A DNA stretch of 64,000 nt from Ipomoea triloba. Lineage: Eukaryota > Streptophyta > Magnoliopsida > Solanales > Convolvulaceae. The stretch is taken from the NCBI RefSeq assembly GCF_003576645.1, contig NC_044930.1:875004-939003 (forward strand), read 5' to 3'. The notes under the pieces are model-generated. The model saw only the letters and a program-made list of their open reading frames with translations, searched no databases and was not told where the DNA came from. Positions 11,988 through 25,600 of the stretch are shown here, one piece after another. The first letter of the stretch is position 1. Every line of letters starts with the position of its first letter. Position numbers and translations under genes: made by a program.

Positions 11988-12077
11988 ACTTTTTGTAAGT
12001 AAGATTAGAAAAGAGAAAATGAGAAGAAAATGACTTTTTGTAAGTAAGATTAGAAAAGAGAAAATGAGAAGAAAAGG
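11988..12077. repeat. 45-bp tandem duplication
   Basis: Units 11988-12032 and 12033-12077 are almost identical. Each starts ACTTTTTGTAAGTAAGATTA and continues into a purine-rich 'agaaaagagaaaatgagaagaaaa'. Just upstream, 'aaccacttgcaatatgt.aaaaataaaaa' is also repeated (about 11889-11958). The stretch 11401-12395 holds no gene besides the RPL10A 3' flank and the 5' leader of the next gene. Confidence 0.9.
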
Positions 12078-12395
12078 AAAAAAATGAAACAAATTAAGAG
12101 ACAACATTTACACTACTAATAGTTCAGAGAAGTTACGTTAATAATTGACCATGGGCATAAATTGACATTCTCCCTAGTATTGTTTGACGAAATTAAGAAA
12201 CTTGAATTTCTCCACCAAAGCATATATACAAACAAATTGCTTCTTAACGTCCTCATCTATTCTATAAGCTAAGAATTCTGTAGATTTGGAGCTGCCATTG
12301 TCCAAGTCTCTTTGCATAATTATTTAAGGTGAGTGTAAAGCCAAACCTTCTGCATTCCCACTGTTAAGATTGATTATATTTGCAGTTAGAGAAAG

Positions 12396-12869
12396 ATGCA
12401 AGATCTTAATAATGGCGGCGGGGCTGAAGTTTACCAGATCAGAAAACTAGAGCTTTCCGACAAAGACAAGGGCTTCATCGAACTGCTGAAGCAATTAACC
12501 GTGTGCGATTCTGTGAGCGACAAAGATTTCCAGGGCCGGTTCGAGGAGCTCGCGAGATTGGGCGACGACCATCTGATATGCGTGATCGAGGATTCCCGGT
12601 CGGGGAAGATCGTCGCAACCGGGAGCGTGTTCATAGAGAGGAAATTCATCAGAAATTGTGGGAAAGTAGGGCACATTGAGGATGTGGTGGTTGATTCCAT
12701 GGCTCGTGGATCGCAACTAGGGAAGAGAGTCGTTGAGTTTCTCACAAATCATGCTTCTTCCATGGGGTGTTATAAGGTCATTCTTGACTGCTCTGAAGAT
12801 AATATCGCTTTCTATGAGAAATGTGGATTCAAGAAGAAAGAAGTTCAGATGGTGAAGTACTTCACCTGA
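12396..12869 (+). CDS. GNA1: Glucosamine 6-phosphate N-acetyltransferase
   Basis: Intronless CDS of 157 residues, typical for plant GNA1. The enzyme acetylates glucosamine 6-phosphate with acetyl-CoA (EC 2.3.1.4), a step toward UDP-GlcNAc for N-glycans and related glycoconjugates. A GNAT fold covers about residues 13-157. The acetyl-CoA pyrophosphate loop is RGSQLGK (104-110), preceded by the beta-strand HIEDVVVDSMA (93-103) and followed by the helix RVVEFLTNHASS. The substrate-side segment DCSEDNIAFYEKCGF (131-145) and C-terminal VKYF agree with the family. There is no targeting peptide or membrane segment, fitting a cytosolic or ER-surface enzyme. A possible leader intron (12329-12385, GT to AG) is only 57 nt, short for plants, and is not asserted. 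The next gene (PPR) is convergent. Confidence 0.92.
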   Translation: MQDLNNGGGAEVYQIRKLELSDKDKGFIELLKQLTVCDSVSDKDFQGRFEELARLGDDHLICVIEDSRSGKIVATGSVFIERKFIRNCGKVGHIEDVVVDSMARGSQLGKRVVEFLTNHASSMGCYKVILDCSEDNIAFYEKCGFKKKEVQMVKYFT

Positions 12870-13674
12870 TGACACTGATAATTTCAGATTTTTGTTTTTT
12901 TTTTTTCAAGAATGTTGAAACTTAAAAAGTACCTGCAATGAACTTTTTCTGGTTGTTGCTTGCTTGCTTTCTGCAAATCCTACAAAACAGAAATGCCATT
13001 AATAGTTTTTCTTTTCCTCCATTGTATGAAAGAGATATCCCAAAAAAACATGTCTTTGGTTGTTTCTATCGCTCACCCTAAAGTCTCTGTATTATATTGT
13101 CAGTTTCCAGGTTCCCACCCTTATCTGTATACTTTGTGCACAAAGGATCTTCATCACTAAGGTCCCACACTGCCGCTAAAACAAGACTTTAGGGTGATCG
13201 TCTGATCGATCGAACCAACTGAACTAGTTTCGCGGGACATTTTTGTGCCAATTATTGCATCTGTTTCATAAAGGATGCCACAAGGAACTTCACTTTTACC
13301 TTATGATTGCATCTGTTTGTCAACTGCAAGGTCCAAAGTCTGCCTGGCTTGCCATGTCAAAGAGATCTGAGTATGTGAGTCATAGCCTTCCTTTGAATAA
13401 GTATCAAACTAAATATACTGAGCAGAAAGCATAAATATGATCAAGTCTGAATTTTGCTTCTTAACAAATTGCAAAAGACAAACCAATCCTCTCTTCACCT
13501 ATTCAAGCCATATTTTGTTCATCATTCCAGTCTCCATAGTAAGCCCATTAATACTATGGCTCCGGCTTCTTTCATACATTTCAAGATATTTGCACCAAAA
13601 ACAGCATGCATAATGACCTGAATATGCTAATCAAGAGCACATATTGAGAAAATTGGTTCTAATTTTGATGCCAT
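12870..13674. other. Intergenic region between convergent genes
   Basis: This stretch should hold the 3' UTRs of GNA1 (+) and the PPR gene (-). A T-rich tract at 12892-12905 follows the GNA1 stop. No other gene is supported; small open frames at 12960-13434 lack recognisable content. Confidence 0.5.
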
Positions 13675-13820
13675 CCTCTTCTAATATGTGATTGACACTC
13701 AATAAGATATGTATAGAACTCTTACCAATAATCTCTGCATGAACACCCCTCTTCTAATATGTGATTGACACTCAATAAGATATGTATAGAACTCTTACCA
13801 ATAATCTCTACATGAACATG
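13675..13820. repeat. 73-bp tandem duplication of the PPR gene's 3' end
   Basis: Unit 1 (13675-13747) and unit 2 (13748-13820) are nearly identical over about 70 bp, with one mismatch (g at 13737, a at 13810). Unit 2 contains the last codons and stop of the PPR gene. Unit 1 sits past the stop and also encodes C-S-C-R-D-Y-W-stop on the same strand but in another frame (73 is not a multiple of 3). Confidence 0.95.
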
Positions 13821-15849
13821 ACCCATCAATAAAACAATGGAAACGGTTAGTATCTCGCACAATAATTTCCCTACCCGTGATCTTTGAGATGAGCTTGATG
13901 GCGGTATGGCAATCGCCACAAATGCGAAGATTTTTAATTACTCGGATCACATCATTCGGTTTAGTGCTGATTAAACCAAATGCAACTGCTAGCTTCTCAC
14001 TATGGCAGCCCACAAAATGCTCCTTTTCCTCCTCTTCAATGTCAAAGAGCACATATTCTGTTTTTGGAACATACCCTACTTCCCTTAACTTTTTGTTCAA
14101 TTCACTGAGTTTAGCATGGATCTTATCTGACATTGGATGATATTTATCTCCCACAAGAAACTCATGAACTTTTCCATCAACTTCTATCCAACTATATGCA
14201 GGTATCTTCTGAATTTTTCTTTCATTCATAGCTGATCTGATCTTCTCTGAATCATCCCATTTATGATCAGCAGAGTAAATATTTGACAGAAGAACATAGT
14301 TTCCTGAATTCCAAGGTTCTAACTCAATCAACTGCTTTAATACATGTTCAGCTAACTTGGTGTCACGATGTAAACGACATCCACCTAATAGAGCCCCCCA
14401 AATAATGGCATTAGGCTCCATCGCCATACCTTTTATCAACGAATGAGCTTCCTCTAACCTGCCAGCGCGACCAAGGAGATCGACCATGCATCCATAGTGC
14501 TGAATGTCCGGATTCAAGAAATACAAGCGAGTCATGCTGTCAAAATATTGGCGCCCATCGTTAACAAGACCAGCATGAGTACAAGCACAAAGGAGAGCCA
14601 TGAAGGTGTTCGCATCGGGATTAATCCCATGTTTCTCTAATTGGCCAAAGCACGCAAATGCAGATCTAACGTGACCGTGCATAGCAAGGCCGGACATGAC
14701 AGAGTTCCAAACAACACGATCTTTCACCTTCATTTCTTTAAACACCTCCCAAGCCAAAACCATTTGCCCACATTTTGCATACATATCAATGAGTGCAGTG
14801 CCTAAAACAGGATTGAAGTGAAATTCTTTCCTGTCCATCAGGCTACTAGCCCACTCACCCACATTTAAAGCTCCCAATCTCCCACATGCTGAAAGTACAC
14901 CAACCATTGAATAACAATCTGGAGAAAGGTTCTCTCTTTGCATTCCGTAAAATAGATTCAATGCCTCCTTGGGAAGCCCATTTGCTGCGTATCCCTGAAT
15001 CATAGCACTCCACGAAACAATATCTTTCTCAGACATCTCATCAAACACATGGCGAGCTTTCTCCATGTTCCCACATTTTGAGTACATGTCTACCAAAGAT
15101 GTACTCACAAACACATTCCTTCCTACTCCAGTCTCAGCCACATACCTATGTATCCACTCACCAGCACCCATATCCCCCAAATGACCACACGCAGACAATA
15201 CCCGAACAAGGATGAAACTGTCAGGCACCAAACCCATCCCCAACGACCTATGAAACAAATCAACTGCTTCCCTGAACCTCCCAAACTCAATATACGCACT
15301 CATTATCGCAGTCCAGGAAACCACATTCCTTTCAGATAGATCATCGAACACCTTGTGGGCGTCCTCTAAAAGTCCGCATTTCGCGTAGAAACAAACCAAT
15401 CCGGTATTCACAAACACATCATAATCAAACCCCAGCTTCACTACAAGGCTGTGGGCCTTAACTCCTTGCTCATAATCCGAAAGCCTGGCGCAAGATTTCA
15501 GAAGAAAGGGGAAAGTGAACTGGTTGGGCAAACAGCCGCCCATTTCACGCATCGAATTGAAAACGCCAATAGCCTGATCAAAGCAATCGTTGGTTATGAA
15601 ACCCCGAATCACAGTGTTCCATAGAAAGATGTTGGGGTGTTGGGTTTGGGTGAAAAGGAGGTTCGCGTAGCTTGGGTTGTGGAAAGTGTTGAGAGTAAGT
15701 TTGAGTAGTTGGTTGAGAAGATAGTTGTTTTGGTGCAAGCCGGAACGGAGAAGCCGAGCGTGGATGTGCTTGAGGTGGTTGAAGGACTCGAAGCCTTGAA
15801 AGAGCGCCGCTTTGATCTCCTGTAAGGATTTGGGAACGACGGCGTTCAT
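13795..15849 (-). CDS. DYW-type pentatricopeptide repeat protein (At3g08820-like)
   Basis: Intronless CDS of 684 residues, matching the remembered length and layout of the Arabidopsis At3g08820 product. PLS-class PPR proteins bind specific RNA sites in mitochondria or plastids, and the DYW domain is the cytidine deaminase for C-to-U editing. PPR motifs run from about residue 25 to 490, then E/E+ motifs (for example ALLGGCRLHRDTKLAEHVL, LEPWNSGNYVLLSNIYS), then the DYW domain. Its zinc and catalytic residues are present: HSE at 616-618 and CGDC at 644-647, ending in DYW. The frame stays open upstream to 15942 but has no ATG before 15849, so 15849 is the start. Organelle and editing site cannot be told from sequence. 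The last codons lie in a tandem duplication (13675-13820). Confidence 0.95.
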   Translation of the reverse strand: MNAVVPKSLQEIKAALFQGFESFNHLKHIHARLLRSGLHQNNYLLNQLLKLTLNTFHNPSYANLLFTQTQHPNIFLWNTVIRGFITNDCFDQAIGVFNSMREMGGCLPNQFTFPFLLKSCARLSDYEQGVKAHSLVVKLGFDYDVFVNTGLVCFYAKCGLLEDAHKVFDDLSERNVVSWTAIMSAYIEFGRFREAVDLFHRSLGMGLVPDSFILVRVLSACGHLGDMGAGEWIHRYVAETGVGRNVFVSTSLVDMYSKCGNMEKARHVFDEMSEKDIVSWSAMIQGYAANGLPKEALNLFYGMQRENLSPDCYSMVGVLSACGRLGALNVGEWASSLMDRKEFHFNPVLGTALIDMYAKCGQMVLAWEVFKEMKVKDRVVWNSVMSGLAMHGHVRSAFACFGQLEKHGINPDANTFMALLCACTHAGLVNDGRQYFDSMTRLYFLNPDIQHYGCMVDLLGRAGRLEEAHSLIKGMAMEPNAIIWGALLGGCRLHRDTKLAEHVLKQLIELEPWNSGNYVLLSNIYSADHKWDDSEKIRSAMNERKIQKIPAYSWIEVDGKVHEFLVGDKYHPMSDKIHAKLSELNKKLREVGYVPKTEYVLFDIEEEEKEHFVGCHSEKLAVAFGLISTKPNDVIRVIKNLRICGDCHTAIKLISKITGREIIVRDTNRFHCFIDGSCSCRDYW

Positions 15850-16641
15850 GGCTGCTTGAGTGCTTTCACCTCCCGCCACTTTATTCAAACGGTAAACCCG
15901 CAAAATGCCCCCTTTATATGCATTTCCATCTCCATTTTTCACAATTATTTTTGTTTATTTATAAACAATTGGTATTTAACCTTAGAAATGTGCAATGATC
16001 AGTTATTAATTTTTATTTTTTTTTTTTAAAATAAAAATCTATTTTTTGTTTAATTATTTTTATTAAAATAAATTTTTTGTTGGAAAAAATTCAATTTTTT
16101 TATTTAGTTATCAACTAAAAATTAACTGTTACTACACATTTATGCGCCATTGCCTATTAATAACGAGTCTAAACTGTAAAATCATTCTCATAGTTGAGGG
16201 ATAAGTCAACCCTACCTACCATATTGAGTGTAATTCTCGCACCATGACTGTCAAGGTTCAATTATGTGTTCTTACCTATAATGAGTATAATCTACCACTC
16301 AAGAACCAACTTAACTGCTTGTGCGTGCTAAAATCATTCTCCTAATTCATCAAGAGGCAATCCTCTCCATCAAATGCATTTTTTTGTTGTCTATAGATAT
16401 TGGGTATCAATCAAAGAAAACCAATTGTTCTATTGAAACTAAGTTCAAATAAGTATGCATATATACGATTTCAAAAAAAGTATGCATATATACATACGAA
16501 ATAATAAGAGAATACATGCGCTTCCCATAAGTCTCAACCTCCTGACTAACTCCGCCTAGCATAGTAACGCTGTATTCAATCAGTACTAGACTCACTCGAG
16601 AGAACATATACAAGCAACCGATAATAGCATATTGTCTGTGT
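15850..16641. other. Intergenic region between PPR and TFIIIC genes
   Basis: The sequence is AT-rich with T/A homopolymer stretches at 16010-16100. It should include the PPR 5' leader and the 3' UTR of the TFIIIC gene. No additional gene is supported. Confidence 0.5.
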
Positions 16642-19600
16642 TTACAAGAGGGTGGTGCTAGTCGGGTTTGCAAAGAAATGCTCGCGCAAAATTAGCTTCG
16701 ACTTCTTGAACTGGCTCCCGAGAAGGCCACCGAGAATGGCTGGGGGTGCTGGTGTTTTCTGAGCCATCTTGCGCACCATGATGTGGTTATCCAAAATCAT
16801 CGTCTTCAACAGACTTCTGCAGCTCTGTAATGCAAGAAAGTGCATTAGTACTTGGGTAACAGGTGGAAGGTTTAATGCCTTAGCATTGTAAAAAAGTTGC
16901 CTACCTGTGGATTCAGAACATGCATCCGACTTATAATGTTGTCCTGTGACATGAAAAAGAATTAGATTAAAGTGAAATTGGAAACAAATATAGAGATAAA
17001 GAAACCAGAAGGAATCCCACATCAAAATTAATATATATCATGATTTTCTTACATGACCGGAAACTCACTATTGATTGTTCAAATTAGCTTTCCCACAAAT
17101 CATTTATGCAAGGAGAAGTTAGATTGAATATACAATTTTACACAAATATTTCAAACCCACAAGTCCACAACTTATTCCAAATTTTGCACTGCATAATTTT
17201 ATATCTTATTTTTTGTCCATATATAAGGAAATTGGAGGTATTCCTGCACATCATACTATACATTCACACGCATTCAGTGTAAAAGAGCATACCTCAAGCA
17301 TCCCTGGATTTTGCATCAGAACACCAAGAACACGGCGTACAAGTCCCTTGTAAACAGGTTCATTGATCGATCCATCACCATTTATCCAAGGAAATATTGT
17401 CCTATGTGTTTGAAAACCAATAGAATGGCCTTCCAATATTGTATCACTGTGGTTTTTGGTTGGGGTAATAACTTCTAAATGCAAAACTCCTTCAGCATTA
17501 TTAACTGTTTCCGTTTCATTCAAAGGTTCTGCAACCTCTTCATGACGATTTAGAATAGTGACTCTGTGCACGTCACTATAATTTACTCTTGTTTCCTTTT
17601 GTGAGGCAACATCATTTTCATGATTGTCCATGTTATCTGTGAACAGCTTGTCATCAATTGCCTCTTTGGAATTGCCAGAGGTGGGCATATTTGCCGTGGG
17701 TGTGGTTAGAAAATACTTGGATCGATATAAAGAATCAACCACATGAATTGAATCATAAGCATTGACCTGAATCAATGGCCAAAAAGAAAACGAAACTGAA
17801 TAAGATAATTACAAATAAAAGCTCAAAACTCCCTTTTCAAACATTTCTTTTAGTACACTCTGTTTCAATACTCAACCAGAAAATATGGAAACCACCACTC
17901 CAAATGCGCACGCCATGTGCAATTAAGCACAGAAAGAATAAAACTATTTAGTAAGTAATTGACTTGATTCCAGCCTGGTCACAGCTGTTTTGCTGTGTGG
18001 CCTATTTTAATATCCTTTTATGTACATGCTCGTGGCCCTCTGGTGGGAAATGAGAAGCGGAAAAAAACACGAGGTGGCTTGGTACAATGTGCTGGGTTTG
18101 GAGTACATTTACATGCATGCTTTCAACTTTTTAAGGACGATCTGGTGATCTACCTTTACTTTTAAAGTAGCTGAGAAGTACTCCGTAGTTGTTACTACAA
18201 TTAGTGATCTGCTTTTTTTTTTCCCTTTTAGGGTGGGAGGGGCATAACCTTTACCAGAACTATGCAAAACTAAAGTACCCCAAGCAAATACATGAAAGAT
18301 ATACCTTCAAAACTCTTCCAAATGCCTCAAGCACCCCAACAAGAGTTTCTGTCATCTTTTCTCCTAAAAAGAAAGACCACAATGCAATCAACATCATGTC
18401 ATTCACTTCACATATATTTCACCCAATTCAGATACAGAGTATTAAACAAATAAGGCTAGAATTACCTACCTTGCAAATTCGCAGTCATTGAGATTTCTTT
18501 CATGCTCAAACCTTGGTCACCAGCCTTCTGAATGGCTGAGTAAACAGCCCTAAACAACTCAGAATGAAACACATTATTTTCAACTAATCCATAACCAGAG
18601 GTCCAAACATGTTCTGCATAACTTTTCATGGCCTCCCACGGTGACTCGGTGGAAAGAACTAGAGAATGGTGAGGAGTCTCGCAATCAAGAATTCCCTCTT
18701 TGTGGTTACATTCATCAGATTTGGATGAGATAGCATCAACTTTTACACCTGAAGCCATACCAATTTGGTGCTCTTCGGAGAACAGGGTGAAAGCACTATT
18801 AACCTCTTTAAATGATTCCAAAGCTTCAAGTTTTGATATTTCTGCCTGTCTCAAACATAAGCTGATGCCTGGAAAACCTTTTGCTCTACGGGAAATAATC
18901 TCACTATCACAAGCCAATGCAGCTCTCAATTTCTTAGACCTCTCCTCATCAAAAAGCTCACTACTATTGGATTTTCTTTTAGAAGCCCTAGAGTCCTCGG
19001 CCTCTCCAACACCTTCATCTGGCAGGCAAGGAGTAATTGACAGTTCTCCTGAAGCAATCAAAGCACAGATATGGAAAACATCGCCACACTGCAAATCTGC
19101 TGGAAGAGTGAATCCCCCTGCCATCAGGTCCTTTTTACTTTCACAGAGCAAGCTAACAAATTTAGCAGCTCTTTTTCCAGTGTTGATTGGAAATGGAGAC
19201 GAAGAGATGCAATGCAAGAAGTTATGAGAAAGTACAAAAGGACTATTGGCACTACCACCAATCTGCAAAAAGAAGAAGAAAGTGCACTTTTAGAAATTAT
19301 ATAATTGGAAAAGGACTGAGAAAGATTAGTAGCTCAGGCACAGAACTCTCAGAACAAAGTTTGCATATCTCAGTTCAGCATTTCTTTATGTTTAGCTGAA
19401 AACTTAACAAGACACTGGCAGCCAAGAGCATACTGTCGAAAGTTAGTAATAAAAGGAGACAATATTTACCATAATTTTCTTCTCTCTGAGATAGTTGAAT
19501 GCTGAAAATAGATCATGCTCAGAGTAACGCCTTAAAGTTTCAGCTAGTAGACTTGGCATCATTGGTGATTTAGAACTGTTGAGGAAGATGAGCTTAAAGA

Positions 19601-22600
19601 GCTCTAGAGCATTAGCAATTGCAACTGATTCATGTGCCCGTTTACTGACTCTGATTGGGCCATTTAAAGGCTTAACAAACTTTTGAGCAATTCGATTGGA
19701 GCATGATTTCCGGCCAGCAACTTTACTCCTACGAGAATGATTCTCAGTATCTTGGCCATGAGGAAACTGCAAGCAAGTGAAAAAGGAACCAGAAACATAA
19801 ATATTTAAGTATATCCTAGATGCATTCAGTAGTCAATGGTGGAACATATGCAATAAACACAATCAAGTAATGCTGGTGCTGCAAAGGGAAAGAGAGAGAG
19901 AGTTCACAAAGACCCAAATGAGTTATACAGGATCAGATTTTCGGATGAATTACTTGAACTGCAAATAAATGCAAACTAGGATAGCAGTTAAAGGTAAACA
20001 TGTTATCTAAAGCAGGGATTAAATAGACAAAATGAATGTTATTTACTAGTTCTTCAGAATCGATATCCACATCTGTGCACTTATCATCAAGAGGTTCAAC
20101 TTCTTTTGACGCTTCCAATTTAGCTTTCTTTTTGAGCTGTAGAGCATCATCAAGAGCTGCCTTTACACTGTCATCATCAAAGTTATCCCACTGCTCATCA
20201 AAGACTAATTCTGTGGTATGTTTGGACCTATCAAGAGTATCCCTACTACACCTTTGTGCCAATGCATATTCACGAAACTTCATCTTGCCACCAGCGTGAT
20301 TTGATGATTGATCCTGAAATTTCTGAAGGTACTTCGCATAACGCTCACTAAGCACATTAGAGAGTCTCATTACAGCTTTTCTAAATTCTGGATTGCTATT
20401 TAATAATGCCATTCTCCTTTTGCAAGCATCTGGTGGTGCTGGAAGATTTGGAAGGGAGGCCCAGCCTACACGGTGAAAGTTTGCTCCAAGAGCTGCTCTA
20501 CATTTGACGTATTCAATCACCAATTGCCTAAACAAGGATTTCCAAGTTAAATATAATCACAACACCATTTCATAAATTGAAACTTAGACAATAAGAGGCC
20601 TAGGGATCCAGTATACCAATGCAAACAACTAGTCGAGTGACTTGAGGAAAAAAATAATAATCTAATATCAGGCTATCCTGATCAAGCAACTGAGTACAAC
20701 CACAACAATCATATGGCTTCCAACTTGGGGAGATATTCCCTCCATTCCAAAACAAAAAACCTATTTGTGTTTGGCATGGTTTTAAAGAAAACAAATAAAA
20801 TGTGATTTTCTTTGTTTGCAAGTATAAATCAAATGTTACTCACCTTGTCCAATCATTCTAAAAAGTTAAGAGGCATAAAGGTTTACTTGGGAAAAGTAAA
20901 AAGTTAGTGGTGTTTAAATTGGAAAAGTGGACAGTATTTTAGACGGACAAAAAAGGAAAGTTGGACAAATAGAATTAGTTGAAGGGAGTAATAAATTAAT
21001 GCAAATTGAAATTGATAGGGCTTGAAATCCATGAAGTTATAACCCACTCAGAATTACCTATCTGCACTTTCAGTCCAAGAAAACTTCTTCTTGATTGTTG
21101 CCTTCAGCTTTGATAAAGCACACTTGTGAATGAAACAATCATCATCATCATTCTGTTCATTTGACTCTAGCTCTTCAGTAGCTCCAAAACGATCACCACT
21201 CTGATCCATCCCCAAATCACAGCTGTTATTCATTGATGCCAGGGAAGAATCTTGAGCCTCATTTAACTGGTCTCTGTCAACATCAAGCATTTCGGGAAGT
21301 AGTCTCTGATTCTCTCCAAAATCAGCACCATCAATTCCACACTCTGAGGATTTTGCTCCTGGTGATCTTCTTCTTTTCCTTGAAGATGATGTTTGTGTAC
21401 TCTTCAAGGATCGACTCTCTCCCTGCTCTGAAAACCCCTGAGATCTATCAAGATGGCGCTTCCTTTTATTATCGTAATAAACGCGAAGCACCTGCAAGTT
21501 GCATGCCGTAGGTGATTCAAATGGAAAACCATGTAAAGAATATCACAGGTTTTTTACAGGAAAAAACATGTCAGATGCCCCTTTTTAAGAAGCCATATAT
21601 AAATATTGTCACATTTTAACATTCAGTACTCAGTGCTGATCTGACAATTCAGTTATCTAGATATACACTAGATTCCTTGAGATATTTGGAGTCTTAAAGA
21701 GTTAAAGTTGTCTTCGTGTCCACCAACCAATTTGGTCCTTGTTGAATACAACCTGTCAGCCTCTGTCTAATTATGTCACAGAATGATTTTCTTATTGAAC
21801 TTTAAATCTCTACCCTTGAAGTTGTACAGGAACCGAGGCAGGTCATGTCAATTGCATAAGATACCTATTAGCAAGGGGTTAAAGGTGCTGCTAAAAAAAA
21901 CTAATAAATTACATCTCATGTATGTGCCGAACAACCAATGACAGTTAAATGTTCATGTAGCAAGACAACCTTCATTTCTTTGAGTTACAAGTTTGTGTAA
22001 TACTGTTAGAGAAAGAAATAGATTATTAAAGAATAAAAGTAACAGGAAGGCTCTTCTAGTTAACTTCAGATTATAAAATATATTTGTTGAGACATTTTTT
22101 ATTTGAACTAACATGCCATGAACCATTTTGTATGAACTATGGTAAGCCAAATAGCAAGCAACACATCATATAAAACTATAGTAAAGTCAAAAAACTTCTT
22201 TTGTATTATATGAAAGATTCAAATGATGAGCAGCTTTCTTAATAACAACCACCCTCCATATACAATGGAGCAACTTTATGCTACACCAGTAACAATCCAA
22301 ATAAGCAGCAAAGCCTAAGAACCAAATATATTCAAACAAATGTCAAGACTGCATTCTAATACATTCAATTATCAGGTGATCTGGAGCTCATTGATCAACA
22401 CTAGTGGAAACTAAAAAATTGTGAATAAGAGAATGAAAACCTGCTCCATTGTCAAATTCAGATCCTTCGCAATCTTTGCACAGTCCTTGTATGAGAGTTT
22501 TCTATTTGAGCAACCACTGAAAACACGCTTAAGAAGCTTAGCACGCTGGTCAGCTGTCATTACCCTGACTGAAGCCCATGATCTAGAAAGGAAAACCTGA

Positions 22601-25600
22601 ATGACAAAATATTTTCCAATCAGAAGAAACAGAAAACAGGATAGAAGCATTCAAGAGAATAGAAGGGAAGATATTCATGCAAAAGAATAGAAGGAAATAA
22701 CCAAGAAAATGGTCATAAACCATCTAGTCCAGTGGATTTCAATGTGAAAACTAAGACCCGTTTACCTTTAGTAAGGGATTGAAAAGTTAAAAGTCAAGTA
22801 ATCTAAGCCAAATTAACAGATGGTCCGTTTGCAACAAGGCAAGGGAGTGTTGCACAAATTGCTAGCTATCTTCTTTTTAGCAAGATGTATTTAAAATTTT
22901 AAATGCAATTACTTTTGAGTTTCAATCATATCAGAACAAAATTTTGAAAACTAGTAATATTAACAAGCTAGATAGCTAGCTCACTTTTCTCTAGTAGTAA
23001 AAATATACATCCACCCCCAAGGAATGAGTCAGGATACTCAGAAGTATGCATGAGCCTTCCCTTGTGTGCTCTAGGCATATGATCTGCTTTCAGCCATTAG
23101 GCCCAGTAGTTTGCCTTTTAAAAGATGCATTTAGTTGGGAGGTAAGGGTTAAGATTCGTGCAACTACATGAACAATAAAGCATGTCAAAACATCAGTCCC
23201 CTGAACATGGAGACTGGTGAGAATCGACAGGAGCCTCCTAGACATCTTGACAATGTCACTTTTTTCTTGGGTTCCATGGCTTGGCAAAGAGGGTGGCATG
23301 TGCATGTCAACAGCTCAGAACATATTACATTTTCAAGGTTTTGTTTGTTTAGCAGAACAAGAGGTAAAAAACCTGAAGGATGAAACAAGATTTGTACACC
23401 ACTAAGGCATTATACCTGTAGAACAAAAGTTTCAAATACACATTTTTCGAGGTTCCTTTAACATCTCAAGGGGAAGCATGTGCAAAGAGATCATTGAAAC
23501 CAAAACACCAACTCAAATGAAATGCTAGTCATTGAAAAAATTAGAATGAAAAAAAAAAAAGAAAAAAAAAAAGAAAAAAAAAAAAAGTATTCAACTGACC
23601 TCATGAGCTGCAGATCCAGGAAATGCATGTAAAGCAGCTTTCGGATTGGTAGCAGCATAACAATACTCTAAGGTTTTCCAGTATTCATCAACAGCTCTTC
23701 TACTTGAAAGGACAAAGTCATGTCTAATTTGAGGGCGAAGATCATACGAAAAGAAACCAGAAGATGATGTGGAGATGGAGACAGGTTCCTCAATGTAAGG
23801 TTTAAGCTCCAATGAATAAATAAGCGTAGTTTGAGAGGTGTCAGTTACATCTGTTTTTTCACCACTAACAAGGCGAATTAACTGTCAAAGAATTCAGAGC
23901 TCATTAGGCATGCATGAAAAATTGGAACATGAAACTAGTTTCATGAAACTAACAAATATTTATGGATAATGACAATTTTTTAAAAATAATTTGTTTTCCT
24001 CCCCCCTTTTTAATAAGCATAAATTGTTTCCTTTGTCACCTCATCTACACATGATATTTCCTCTTCAAAGGATAGAAGGACACAAATGAATATGCATCAC
24101 ACTATTAATGATCTCTTCATTTTCCTTTTAATTTCTGGCAGGTAGTGGGATGGTCCAAAATAGCACCATGCCACCACATATCAATATCCATAAAGATAAA
24201 TAAGTAGGTCGAAGGGATTCAAGTTATTCACTTGCACTAGTGCTTTTGTGTTCTCCAGAAAGAATACTTAAACAGGTAAGCAGACTTTCCAATAATATGC
24301 AATAGAAGCCATGTCCACAGAACAATCGAGAAATATCATTGCTTTATATTTGATCAAGAGAAATAAATTTTTATCTTATGTTCATGGTTCTCTTAAATTA
24401 GCTTGCAGCATTTTTATGACTTTGTTCATGACAGAAATTCTCGAAAATAGCCTGCAGCATGTATATAATTCAAATAATGAATGTGTAGACCTTATACCTT
24501 TAAACGTCGTAAAATGTCAATTAGCCAAGAGAACCGTCCTGTTGCTCGCATATCCATCAGGCACCTGTACTCCGGCGGAGGAAGATCAAACAGGCACAAA
24601 CCATTCCTACATTTCTCTATCATGTCCTCAAATTTCTCAGTGGATCCCACAATTTGTAAAAACAACTCAAGTGGCATTGCCTTGATAGCTGCTTTTATAT
24701 CAATCAATTTACAAGTACTGTGTGGATTTTTCAAGTCATATCCATGCTTACAAGATGACAAAATATCATCACAACCAGGTGAACTACTGATGTAACCCCA
24801 CAAGTGAATGTGAAGAAGCTTTGCTCGAACCATCTTTGCAATCACATATCCATTAGCACGCATCACTTCCAACTGCTCAGCTGGGCCGTCCAACTTTACA
24901 TCTTTTGGGATTCTCTGAATATCATTAAGTTTAGGAATTGATTGCCCCTTTTTCAATCGAGATTGACTGCGGATTTGTATTTCAAAAGATCTCATTTTTT
25001 CATGAATCTGACCCAGTACTTCAGGAGAAATGCTAACTGATGGGTGCAAGACCACCTCTGTTGTACGGCTGCGGCCACAGTTTGTGACAACAGGGACACT
25101 AACATGAATGCATTTGCAATGTCCTTCTTGCTGAAGCTTGTTCAGACACCGCTCTAAGGTTTTCCTGTCCATCATGCCACTCTGAAGACTCTCAAGCCGC
25201 CTATGTAGGTCAGGCTTTATAAGGAACTTCTCCTCCTGCCCAATGACGAAAAACTTTCAAGTGCTCATGTAAACATATGGATAGCATAATTCATTGAAAA
25301 TATAAGAATTAGCGGATGAAGGAAGAGACCTGCAACATCTTAAGTATCCGTTGTTCCCTCTGCGCAATGCCCGCAACCAATGTAAGGCGAGGATACTTAC
25401 GACATGGTCGGCGTCCGGAAGGTGTCAACCCAGCAAGAGGCAATGTTTCATATGGAACAACGTCGAGTGGTTTTGTGCTCACTATCTGTAGTTCTGCATC
25501 AGGAACTGTATAACTAGTATCGGGGTCTGAGTTTTGGGGTTTACTCAAAGAGAGCAAAGTTGTGCTACCCTCCCCATCCAGTATCACATTATTAGGACCT

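Noticed and set aside
12329..12385. 57-nt leader intron before GNA1
   Set aside because: Border dinucleotides fit, but it is shorter than usual plant introns and no transcript evidence is available.
15850..15942. N-terminal extension of the PPR protein by 31 residues
   Set aside because: The frame is open but contains no ATG; the first codon of the longer frame is GTG.
18700..19399. Plus-strand open frames overlapping TFIIIC exon 13
   Set aside because: They are antisense shadows of a well-supported coding exon.
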